Shown here in pieces: positions 47,057 to 54,748 of a stretch of 64,000 bases of DNA; positions within the stretch are counted from its first letter, which is position 1, and the number at the start of each line of letters is the position of its first letter. The stretch is taken from assembly GCA_049973945.1 (NCBI GenBank), contig JBMFJH010000005.1, positions 29,017 through 93,016 on the forward strand. The letters run 5' to 3'. The translations under genes were made by a program, and so were the position numbers. A model generated the notes under the pieces. The model ran no database searches and was not told the DNA's origin. It saw only the letters and a program-made list of their open reading frames with translations. Source of the DNA: Acd1 sp049973945. Its GTDB lineage: Archaea > Thermoproteota > Thermoprotei_A > Sulfolobales > Sulfolobaceae.

Positions 47057-47256
47057 GGGTTGGACAGGCCCGCCGGTCAAGCGGATCGGAAGGGTTGCCC
47101 TCTGGGGCGGGTCGCGCTCGGCCGCTGGTGTAGGGGACCCCACCCGAGCCCGCGGGCTCACTGCGACGTCGATCCGGGGGGCCCTGCGTCGGGCGACGTC
47201 GCTAGTCCCCGCACGCGCTGAAACGTATATAACACACTTTCGCGTAAATATTTCAC

Positions 47257-48099
47257 GTGAAGGTTCACGTCACCACAGTCAGCACCTCCCTGCTCGACTC
47301 GGCCAGACAGAACGGGGATGTCGGTAGGATCGTGAGCGGCCTGGGCCTGGGGGACTGGGGCACGCTCAGGTCCGACGACGAGAGACAGGATGTTATAGCG
47401 AGGGACTTCGACGCGCTGATTGAGGTCGTGCTGAACTACCTCAGGAGGGTCGGCCTCAAGTCCTGCACCGGGCTGGACCCCGTGTTCTCGGCGATGAGGA
47501 GGTTCGGCCACAGGGCGGATGAAGTCTACGTCCTCATATACGTGGCCGACGTGTGGAACGCAAAGCTCGTCGGTGAGGCGGTCAGGGAGTACCTCAGGGG
47601 TAGGAGGATCAGGTCGGAGCTGGTCGCGGTTAAGGCCGTCTCGTCCGGGGAGTCCTTTTACGCCGGGGTCGAGGACCTCTTCGACAAGGTGGTCTACAGG
47701 ATCCTCAAGTTCAAGGAGCAGGGGAACGAGGTCTACATCAACGCTACTCCGGGGCCCAAGCCCGAGACGGTCTTCCTCTCCGTGGCCGGGCTGTTGGCCG
47801 GAGCGGACGCGATATACTACAAGTACCCCGACACCGACGAGGTGGTCGTCCTCCCGTCTCCCCCGATAAAGCTCGACCCGAAGTACTCCGAGTGGCTCGC
47901 GGCCCTGGCGAAGGAGGGCCCCACCGTGTCGAGGAAGAGGGCGGAGGAGCTGGGGGTCCCGGTCGACCTCCTGGAGAGGAGGGGCCTAGTGGAGAGGGAG
48001 GGGGAAGACGCTTACCGGCTGAGGGGTTGGGCCAGGAAGATGGCGGGGCTCTACCCGCCTGAGGGGGGATCAAAAACGACCGGTGCCAGGCCATCGTGA
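47257..48099 (+). CDS. CARF-wHTH protein, protease-less paralogue
   Basis: A 280-residue protein. It aligns with the first 270 residues of the CARF-protease at 44203-45477: HVTTVSTSLLDSA, VYVLIYVADVWNAKL, INATPGPKPETVFLSVAGLL and the winged helix TVSRKRAEELGVPVDLLERR. After RKMAGLYPPEGGSK the chain ends, so the linker and protease domain are absent. It may act as a ligand-responsive regulator or ring nuclease. A TATA box GTATATAAC (about 47226-47234) lies 25 bases before the GTG; the promoter resembles that of its paralogue. Confidence 0.85.
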   Translation: MKVHVTTVSTSLLDSARQNGDVGRIVSGLGLGDWGTLRSDDERQDVIARDFDALIEVVLNYLRRVGLKSCTGLDPVFSAMRRFGHRADEVYVLIYVADVWNAKLVGEAVREYLRGRRIRSELVAVKAVSSGESFYAGVEDLFDKVVYRILKFKEQGNEVYINATPGPKPETVFLSVAGLLAGADAIYYKYPDTDEVVVLPSPPIKLDPKYSEWLAALAKEGPTVSRKRAEELGVPVDLLERRGLVEREGEDAYRLRGWARKMAGLYPPEGGSKTTGARPS

Positions 48100-48218
48100 G
48101 GGGCCCCATGAATGCGCCGAGTCCGAGGCTATAAGAGGTAAACGCGTAGGGTAGAATGCCCGGTAAGCGTACTCCATTCCTTAAACGTTGCGAACCAACT
48201 ACGACCTGAGGGGACGCT

Positions 48219-48560
48219 CTAAACTACTATCCTAATGTGCTTCTTGGCCAGGTACTTCCTCGCCGACCCCTCGCCCACTACGTGGAGCTCGACGGGCGCG
48301 TCGAAGGGCAAGCCGTAAACGTCCATGGCCCTGACGAGGACGTCCCTCATGAGGTTCCTCCTCTCCCTAGGGCTCAACTCCCGCTTGACCACTACGAGGA
48401 TATCTATGTCGCTAAGGACCGTTATCCTGTCCTCTGCCACCCCTCCTATGACGTAGACCTCAGCGTCTGGCTCCAGATCCTTGACTGCCTTAGCTACCTT
48501 CTCGGCGTACTCCCTCCACCTCCTCAAGTGCGAGAACCTGAACTCAACCCAGCTTGACAC
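48219..48560 (-). CDS. Minimal nucleotidyltransferase (MNT/MntA type)
   Basis: A 113-residue protein with the nucleotidyltransferase motif GG (39-40) followed by SDIDILVVV, metal-binding Asp51 and Asp53, and a third acidic site in APVELHVV. Such proteins pair with HEPN partners as toxin-antitoxin systems in which the MNT modifies and silences the HEPN ribonuclease. It overlaps the upstream HEPN gene by 17 bases. Confidence 0.85.
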   Translation of the reverse strand: MSSWVEFRFSHLRRWREYAEKVAKAVKDLEPDAEVYVIGGVAEDRITVLSDIDILVVVKRELSPRERRNLMRDVLVRAMDVYGLPFDAPVELHVVGEGSARKYLAKKHIRIVV

Positions 48561-48969
48561 GCTTGACTATTTCCTCTAGGAAGCTTATGACCTTTTCCGC
48601 GACCTCGATTACCCCCTTGGCTTCGTCCTCTTCGTACTCTACGTCTTCGTACCTAGACTCTATGTAGGCGCTCTCCATGAGGATGAACTCGTTCCTCAAC
48701 TCCGCCACTAGCTCGTTAACTTTGACGGCCAGGTCGCCGTAGCCGTTCTCCCTGAGCAGTTTGGAGAGGTAGCCGAGGAGTTCCCGTAGGCCGTGTCCTT
48801 CGTATTCCTTCCCGAACAGCTCGAAAATTACGGCCTTGACGTAAAGTTGCATGGCCTGTTCCACGTGGAACGCCGCGAGGTCGTAGTAACCCTCGCTGAA
48901 GTCACTCCTGGCGTCCTCGAGGAACCGCTACGCCCTCCTCTTTAGCCTGAGAACCCTGTTCCCGCTCAA
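48544..48969 (-). pseudogene. HEPN protein with an in-frame TAG at codon 14
   Basis: The promoter and full frame indicate a start at TTG 48969 (TATA box CTTTTTATCC about 25 bases upstream): MSGNRVLRLKRRA, TAG at 48928-48930, RFLEDARSDFSEGYYDLAAF, HVEQAMQLYVKAVIFELFGK and on to 48544. AAFHVEQAMQL is the HEPN signature of this MNT-linked group. ESRYEDVEYEEDEA carries an R-x4-Y motif. Internal restarts at GTG 48876 or ATG 48864 could make an N-terminally shortened protein of 106-110 residues. Confidence 0.8.
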
Positions 48970-49156
48970 CCGTGGGGAGATCCCGGAAGGGGATAAAAAG
49001 CTCGTCGAGAGCACTGGCGTCGAGCTACTTCAACGGACGTGCGGTTAAGGCAACTAACCTCGGCTTCTAGCCGATGGAACTAGCCGGTGCCTTCGCTGTC
49101 ATCGTGCTGGGAGGCCCGACGGTCGATTTGGGCCCACGCCCGAACCGGGGGAAAAG

Positions 49157-49687
49157 TCAGTGAGTGACGACGAAGGAGTAGAACAACGTCAGGGGGATCA
49201 GGTCTACTACGGTCATGAACTTCGCCACCTCCCTGAGCCCCCCGCCCCTCCAGGCGTTGAGGTCGACGTAGATCGTTGAGATAAAGGAGAGGGTCAGCAT
49301 CGTGGCCTCCATGACTAGGACTTGGGAGACCCTTTGGCCAGAGAATAAGGTTACGTCAATGACGTTGAAAGGCAGGTTGAATAGGGCGCCCATGAAGGAG
49401 AACGCTCCCGTGAAGCCGGCGACCAGTACCGCCCCATGCCCCCACCCTCCTAGCTTGTTGGAGAGGGGCTCTATGACGGTCTTCAGCACGAGGAGGATCA
49501 CGCCGAAGGCGACCAGGCCCAGCGTCCACGGTATACCCAGGAAGTAGAACAGCTTGGACGGGACGTTCAGGTTCAGGCCGCTCCCGGTCAGCCAGAGCGA
49601 GGCGGAGGTGACGGTCATGACCATGTCTATCGCTTGGGAGAGGCCGATCAGGAAGACCGTGGAGGGCTTGACCTCTTCCGGGGCCAC
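49157..49687 (-). CDS. Integral membrane protein, family not recognised
   Basis: A 176-residue protein with five hydrophobic segments (for example KLFYFLGIPWTLGLVAFGVI and VEATMLTLSFISTIYVDL). No motif for transport or catalysis was seen. It stands alone between two MNT/HEPN pairs on the same strand. Confidence 0.65.
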   Translation of the reverse strand: MAPEEVKPSTVFLIGLSQAIDMVMTVTSASLWLTGSGLNLNVPSKLFYFLGIPWTLGLVAFGVILLVLKTVIEPLSNKLGGWGHGAVLVAGFTGAFSFMGALFNLPFNVIDVTLFSGQRVSQVLVMEATMLTLSFISTIYVDLNAWRGGGLREVAKFMTVVDLIPLTLFYSFVVTH

Positions 49688-49751
49688 GCGGTTTCCTAGA
49701 CTCCGCCTTAAAAAGCGTGAGTCTAGCCCGTTCCGCCGCGCGACCGTAAGC

Positions 49752-50168
49752 TCACGGGTCCCAGCAGTCCTTAGCCCTCTGCTTCATCCTGAGGGCTATT
49801 TCCAGCAACCTTCGATACTCCCTGTTCTTAAGCACCTCGCCGACCACCTCGAGGTCGACGTCGCCGTACTCGCGAACCACCACGTTCCTGAAGCCGACAA
49901 CGGAACGGAGGAACCTCTCCTCGCCCTCGTCTATGAGCCCCCTCTCCCTCAGCTTCCTGACCGGCTCCCTGTAGCCCTCAGTCGCGACCCCCATGTTGGA
50001 CAGCAGCCTTTGGGCTACGTCGAGGAAGGCCTGGGCCTGGACTTGGAGTGCGTGGAGGGCCGCCATCTGATCCCTCCAGTCGTTGAGGTCGTACCCTTCC
50101 TCCACGAACTCGTCGAGCTTGGCTGTAACGTCCTCGAGGGTCTTCAGGAGCTTGTCTAGGAACGCCAT
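49752..50168 (-). CDS. HepT-like HEPN protein with altered catalytic motif
   Basis: A 138-residue helical protein starting at ATG 50168, overlapping the MNT stop by 13 bases. The longer frame upstream is a shadow of the MNT gene. The signature VGFRNVVVREYGDVD corresponds to the HepT motif R-N-x3-H-x-Y, but the His is Arg here (R94, R99, Y101). HepT proteins are ribonuclease toxins inactivated by adenylylation of the Tyr. Loss of the His may mean an inactive toxin. Confidence 0.82.
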   Translation of the reverse strand: MAFLDKLLKTLEDVTAKLDEFVEEGYDLNDWRDQMAALHALQVQAQAFLDVAQRLLSNMGVATEGYREPVRKLRERGLIDEGEERFLRSVVGFRNVVVREYGDVDLEVVGEVLKNREYRRLLEIALRMKQRAKDCWDP

Positions 50169-50560
50169 CTCCTGAGGATGGAGAGCCCCGCGTTTTCTAT
50201 AAGGTTTAGCTTCCTGGCGTCTATCAGGAAGTCCTCGCAGACCCTGGCCCTCCTGTGGGCCCTCCACCAATCCTCCATGTACAGGATCAGCCCGCCGTTG
50301 AAGACCTCGTGGATCAGGTAACAACTAGAGTCCTCGTGCAGGACGACCAGGTCGACCTTCTCGGTTCCCAGCAGGTCAGCCAGGCCGTTCCACAGCTCCG
50401 AGTACCTCTCGAGCGTGACTTTCCCCTTGAACTCGACCGCTATGTCTACGTCGTTCCCCTCGCCCTTCTTGGCTAATGAGCCGAAGAGTATGGCGTAGTA
50501 GAGACCGTACTTTCCCCAGTCGAAAGACCTCAGCTCGTCCAGGACGTCGCTGAGCCTCAC
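50156..50560 (-). CDS. MntA-like nucleotidyltransferase antitoxin
   Basis: A 134-residue protein. GSLAKKGEGNDVDIAVEF has the G-S (27-28) and D-x-D (37, 39) residues of the minimal nucleotidyltransferases; VDLVVLHE supplies the third strand. It lies first in a two-gene operon with the HepT-like gene. Expected role: adenylylation of the HEPN partner. Confidence 0.87.
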   Translation of the reverse strand: MRLSDVLDELRSFDWGKYGLYYAILFGSLAKKGEGNDVDIAVEFKGKVTLERYSELWNGLADLLGTEKVDLVVLHEDSSCYLIHEVFNGGLILYMEDWWRAHRRARVCEDFLIDARKLNLIENAGLSILRRWRS

Positions 50561-50686
50561 GAGGGAATTGAGTAAAGCCTAGCTTTAAGCTCCAGCTATC
50601 CTGAGGTCAGGGAGCCGCCGTCGGCCTGTAAATGGAAAGAGTGCGATTGTCGGGCGTCTATGCTAGAGCGAATGTCCGATGGGACT

Positions 50687-51457
50687 TCACGGCGAAATTA
50701 TCTCCTCTGGAGGTCTCTTCCCAGAGCAGATAACGAGGCCGTTGTCTCCCTCTAGCGTCCTCAGCTCCACGTTCCTGAAGAACAGCTCGCAGATCCCAGT
50801 TATCTCCCCGAAGTCCCAGAACTTCTCCTCCAGGTCGGCCATCTTCCCGCTGAGCAGGTCGAGGAAAGCCCTCCTAAACATTCCCCTCCTCTGGTCGTAG
50901 CCCTTGTGAAGGCTCACCAGGACTTTCCTGTCGGTCGCCTTCTCGAGGAAGATCTCCTTGTATCCCTTGATCAGGTAAGCGTGGAGCATGTCCTTGCCCT
51001 GGATCATCAGGATCCCGTCCTCCTTCAGGGAGTGGTAAGAGGACTTCACGAACTTTATGAAGTCGGAGACCGAGAAGTGGGGGAGGCTGTTGCCGTAGTT
51101 CAGCACGACGTCCGCCTTGACGTTCAGCTTGTGAACCTCCCTCGCGTCTAGGACGTAGGTCTCCGCCCTGAAGCCTAGTACCCTTTGCGAGTATTCTTCG
51201 GCCTTCCTCAACGCGTTAGCCCTCAGGTCGGTGATTACGAACCTCTTCACCTCGTAGCCCTTCTCCTGGATCGCCTTGGCCAGGGCAATCCCCCCGATTC
51301 CTGTACCGCCGGTGACGTCGATTATGGTGTAAGCCTTGGTTTGGAAGGTCAGGCCCCTGAAGGCGTTGAGAGCGCTCTCGAACCTCCTTCTCCCGGCGTC
51401 GGAGTCCAAATCTTCAGGCCACTCTATCAGCTGGTACAGCTCCTCCAGGTCGGTCAC
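50687..51457 (-). CDS. SAM-dependent methyltransferase-like protein
   Basis: A 256-residue class I methyltransferase fold: motif I IIDVTGGTGIGG at 45-56, acidic residue at the end of strand 2 (VITDLRAN), motif VLDAREV, and the strand-4 region ADVVLNYGNSLPHFS, then LKEDGILMIQGKDML. The target is unknown. The C-terminal part (EKFWDFGEITGICELFFRNV) is specific to this protein. GTG start. Confidence 0.75.
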   Translation of the reverse strand: MTDLEELYQLIEWPEDLDSDAGRRRFESALNAFRGLTFQTKAYTIIDVTGGTGIGGIALAKAIQEKGYEVKRFVITDLRANALRKAEEYSQRVLGFRAETYVLDAREVHKLNVKADVVLNYGNSLPHFSVSDFIKFVKSSYHSLKEDGILMIQGKDMLHAYLIKGYKEIFLEKATDRKVLVSLHKGYDQRRGMFRRAFLDLLSGKMADLEEKFWDFGEITGICELFFRNVELRTLEGDNGLVICSGKRPPEEIISP

Positions 51458-51744
51458 GCACTTACAGTCGAAGTCTTAATTATAAGCCAGAAGGCGCGCT
51501 GTTCCGTGAGGAGTCAGAATAAGGGAGGTCGAAACCGACTGATTGAAGGTCAACACGAGGGAACGGCGGTCGAGGGCGTTACAAGGTTGGACATGAGAAC
51601 GTCCTCTCACTACTTCGCGACGCACTGGGGTGAGAAGTGGGGTTACGTCTCGCGCTTCTCGGCGTTAGGTGATCTGGGCCTGAGAGCGTTCAGTAACATA
51701 GTCGTTATGGTTGTTCGGCCGACCTCTTCCACCGGAGAAAGGGC

Positions 51745-52989
51745 TTACTCTAGGAGGAACTTGTAGAGGGGCACCAGCGTTATCTTCACCCCTTCCCTCT
51801 CCTCGACTCCCTCTAGGTCGTACGTCACCACTACCATTTCCTTGGCCCTCACTAGCTCCCTCGCCTTGAGGAGCGCCCTGAACTCCCTCTCTTCTATCTT
51901 GTCCCTCGCGTAGCTGACCTGGATCAGCCTGGAGTTGACCTCGTCGTAAAAGTCGACCTCGAAGTCCCTCCCCTTCACGTAGTAGAGCCCCTTCAGCTGG
52001 TTATCCCTGAGGAGCTTGAGGGCCACGACGTTCTCTATCACCCTCTCCATGTCCTTAGCCCTCAGCGCTACCCTTGAGACTATCCCGGGGTCGACGACGT
52101 AGAGCTTCTTGTTGTAAGTTAACCTCTCCCTCGGCCTCTCGCCGTACCGGGGGAGGAAAAAGACCAGGTAGGCGCTCTCCAGGCCGAAGGCCCACTGATC
52201 CACAGTTTTCTTGTCCACGCCCATCGCCTTCGCCAGCCTCGACAGGCTGACCTCGGAGGAGTAGTAGGAGATCAAGCTCCTCGCGAAGTCCTTGAACGCC
52301 TCGAGCTCCCTGACCTTGAACCTGAAGACCACGTCCTTGAAGAGTATGTCGTTGTAGATCACGTCGACTTGGTCCCTGCCTATCGTTAGGGCCTCGGGGA
52401 AACCGCCCACCTCTAAGTACCTATCGAGCTCCCTCTTCACCTCAGCGACCTCCCTCGTGGACAGCGGGGGTTTATCTTGAAACCCCTTAAACCGAAGGTA
52501 CTCCTTGAAGGAGAAGGGGAAGAGGACGTAGTCCGAGTGCCTCCCGGTAAGCGCGGTAGCTAGCTCGCCCGAGAGCATCCTGGAGTTGCTACCTGTGACT
52601 ATCAGTCTTTTACCCCCCTCCCTCAGCCTAGAGACGAAGAGCTCCCACCCCTCCACGTTATGAACCTCGTCGAGGACGAGGTAGTTCACGTCGCTCCCAT
52701 AGACCTCGTATATCGCCTGCTCCACTACCCTCAAGTCCTTAGCTTTCAGGCCGTACAGGGCCTCGTCGTCGAAGTTCACGTAGGCGAACTTCACCCCGGA
52801 GTCCCTCATGAGGGTGATGGACAGGGTGGACTTGCCACACCTCCTGACCCCTAAGATCGCGAGGACGTTCGGCACCGAGAGGAACCTCATGAGGTCTCCG
52901 ACGTCCCTCCTCACGTAGTTCGCCCTTAGCTTGTCCTGAAGTAGGTCCCTCTGGTCAGCTATTACCCTCCTAGCATCCTCCGCATTCAT
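51745..52989 (-). CDS. AAA_14/DUF4143 ATPase
   Basis: About 414 residues from ATG 52989 (MNAEDARRVIADQRDLL). This start is chosen over one 15 codons upstream because a TATA box (CTTTATGTT, about 53013-53021) lies 25 bases before it. Walker A is GVRRCGKST, Walker B VNYLVLDEVHNVEGWE, sensor RLIVTGSNSRML. The DUF4143 C-terminal half has YLEVGGFPEAL, LSRLAKAMGVDKKTVDQWA and a nuclease-like FEVDFYDEV...LIQVSYA. Typical archaeal defence or mobile-region ATPase of unknown role. Operator repeats flank its TATA box. Confidence 0.85.
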   Translation of the reverse strand: MNAEDARRVIADQRDLLQDKLRANYVRRDVGDLMRFLSVPNVLAILGVRRCGKSTLSITLMRDSGVKFAYVNFDDEALYGLKAKDLRVVEQAIYEVYGSDVNYLVLDEVHNVEGWELFVSRLREGGKRLIVTGSNSRMLSGELATALTGRHSDYVLFPFSFKEYLRFKGFQDKPPLSTREVAEVKRELDRYLEVGGFPEALTIGRDQVDVIYNDILFKDVVFRFKVRELEAFKDFARSLISYYSSEVSLSRLAKAMGVDKKTVDQWAFGLESAYLVFFLPRYGERPRERLTYNKKLYVVDPGIVSRVALRAKDMERVIENVVALKLLRDNQLKGLYYVKGRDFEVDFYDEVNSRLIQVSYARDKIEEREFRALLKARELVRAKEMVVVTYDLEGVEEREGVKITLVPLYKFLLE

Positions 52990-52990
52990 T

Positions 52991-53040
52991 GTGGAGTGAA
53001 TTCCACCAAGTGAACATAAAGTTAGTGGAGTCAACTCCGC
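52991..53040 (-). promoter_or_regulatory. Operator half-sites flanking the TATA box of the DUF4143 ATPase
   Basis: GTGGAGTGAATTCCAC (52991-53006) and GTGGAGTCAACTCCGC (53025-53040) are direct repeats matching at 13 of 16 positions, each internally palindromic. They bracket the TATA box ACATAAAG, one site touching the start codon. This suggests autorepression. Confidence 0.65.
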
Positions 53041-53347
53041 AAAGTGTCCCTAGCAGAAATGCAGGCAAGGGCAACGAGTCCAAGGACGAACCCCAGAGGT
53101 GTACTATTCCTGGGCTACTCGGTGTTGCCTCAATGTTCGCTCAGGTAGGAATTGATCCGTCCAGAAGTCGGAAGGTTTGTGCCGGGGTCTCGGAAGCGCT
53201 CGTTCGGGAACCTGTATGAGAGCGCTAGAGCTGAGTTCGCCTACAAGGAGAGCGTCGAACTCGCCGAGTTGTACTCGAGAGGAGATTGAACGGCGACTGA
53301 GGCCATGAAGCCGATAACGTCCGTGCAGTCCGAAAGGGCGAGCGGAG
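53041..53347. other. Gap with a possible PaREP1 remnant
   Basis: The plus strand at about 53213-53288 reads YESARAEFAYKESVELAELY with SRGD and then a stop, similar to the N-terminal helices of PaREP1 proteins. Shifting frame continues as TATEAMKPITSV. It is probably a decayed gene; the evidence is weak. Confidence 0.3.
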
Positions 53348-54610
53348 CTAAGAGGTTCGCTTACTCCTCAACGACTGGAGGTAGGTCTCGCCTGCCTGGG
53401 TCTCGTACACTGTGTAGCTCCCCGAGGTCAGGTAGGCCACTAATACGGCCAAAGCTACGCAGGGCAACAGCTGGGGGCTCCAGGTCATTTCGACGGCGAA
53501 AACGGTCATTGAGACGGGCACTTTGCCCGCAGCCGCGAAGACCGCCGCGATCCCGGCCACGACGAAGGGCTCTACGGCGAGCCAGGGGAAGAAACTGTGA
53601 ATGAGGGCACCAAAGTCCAGGCCGAGGAAGGCTCCCACGAATATGGCCGGGACTACTAACCCTCCGGCCGCGCTAGATCCAAGGGTCAAAGACGTGGCCA
53701 GCAGTTTGACGAAGGGGAGGAGCGCGACGTAGGGAGTAACGCTGACGCCGCTTACTGCCAGCCTTATCCATCTAAGCCCCTCGCCGGCCACCTGAGGGAA
53801 GAGCGCGGCCATAACCCCCGCGCCGAGGCCTCCTACCGTCGGTCCTATCCTGTGCTTGGCCAGGAACTTCATCGCGAGCTGGAGCGCGACTACGTAAGCT
53901 GTTGCTACAACTCCGGCCAGGGCCCCGAAAGCCGCCATGAACGGCAGGTAAGCCGGGCTGAAGGCGACGTCGACCGAGCCGAGTAGGGGAGAGAAGCCGA
54001 AGACCGAGCCGAAGACGAGGTAGGCGACGAGGGAGGCCAGCAGGGCCTGAGGTAAGAGCTTGACTTCCACCTTGCCTTTGTAGAGGAACTCCGTGGCGAA
54101 GACTGCACCCCCGATGGGGGCCTTCAGTATCGCCCCTATCCCTGCGCCCGCGGCGATCGCCAAGGCCCTCCTCGTCTCCTCCGGCGAGAGCTTCAGCGCT
54201 CTAGAGGCCAGAGACGTTAGGCCTGCCGAGGTCACTCCGGTAGGAGATTCCGATCCCGCGCTCCCTCCAGAGCCGATCGTGATGACTGAGGCCAGGAGGT
54301 AGATAGGCGCAAGCAACGGCCTTAACTTACCGCCCTTGTGGTAAACTTCTATTACTCTGTCCAGCCCCCTTCTCTCCTCCCGGCTCAGGAAGGAGGCCAA
54401 AAGCAGGGCTGAAGCCGTCGTCCCGATCGCCGTGAAGAGCGGATGGGAGAGCAAGGGGTCTAGACGAGTCGCGCTCTCGAGGGCATCGAAGGCCCAGCTC
54501 AGGAGCCTGAGGGCGAGCTCGAAGGTCAGGGCAGAGGCCCCCGAAACGAGGCCTATCACCGCCGACGTCGAGGCCCCCTTGGCGAACCTCCTCAATTCCT
54601 TAGCGTCCAT
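53348..54610 (-). CDS. ClC-family chloride channel or H+/Cl- antiporter
   Basis: A 420-residue membrane protein with ten or more hydrophobic helices. ClC signatures: GSGGSAGSESPTG (about 115-127, the GSGIP/G(K/R)EGP region), GAGIGAILKAPIGGAVFATE, and GSSAAGGLVVPAIFVGAF (the GxFxP-like filter). It moves chloride across the cell membrane and, in acidophiles, helps with charge balance at low pH. It is monocistronic and looks intact. Confidence 0.92.
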   Translation of the reverse strand: MDAKELRRFAKGASTSAVIGLVSGASALTFELALRLLSWAFDALESATRLDPLLSHPLFTAIGTTASALLLASFLSREERRGLDRVIEVYHKGGKLRPLLAPIYLLASVITIGSGGSAGSESPTGVTSAGLTSLASRALKLSPEETRRALAIAAGAGIGAILKAPIGGAVFATEFLYKGKVEVKLLPQALLASLVAYLVFGSVFGFSPLLGSVDVAFSPAYLPFMAAFGALAGVVATAYVVALQLAMKFLAKHRIGPTVGGLGAGVMAALFPQVAGEGLRWIRLAVSGVSVTPYVALLPFVKLLATSLTLGSSAAGGLVVPAIFVGAFLGLDFGALIHSFFPWLAVEPFVVAGIAAVFAAAGKVPVSMTVFAVEMTWSPQLLPCVALAVLVAYLTSGSYTVYETQAGETYLQSLRSKRTS

Positions 54611-54748
54611 CGCCGAGCATGTTAAGCTTGGCGGGTATAAAGTATGTCGAGCCGATGCGGTAGGTCCGTGAAGGGCTTAAGTACAGTAGCCCGAAGGGGG
54701 TTGTCCCGAAGCCCGCTCAAATGAACTAGGGGCAGAACAAAGTCGCGG

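Noticed and set aside
5428..48930. Four interrupted genes (5428, cas1 at 27296, ATPase at 46610, HEPN at 48928) all have in-frame TAG, suggesting TAG might be recoded.
   Set aside because: TAG is the normal terminator of many intact genes here (for example at 161, 195, 2609, 9559, 21744, 26747), and other broken genes carry TAA or TGA, so recoding is unlikely.
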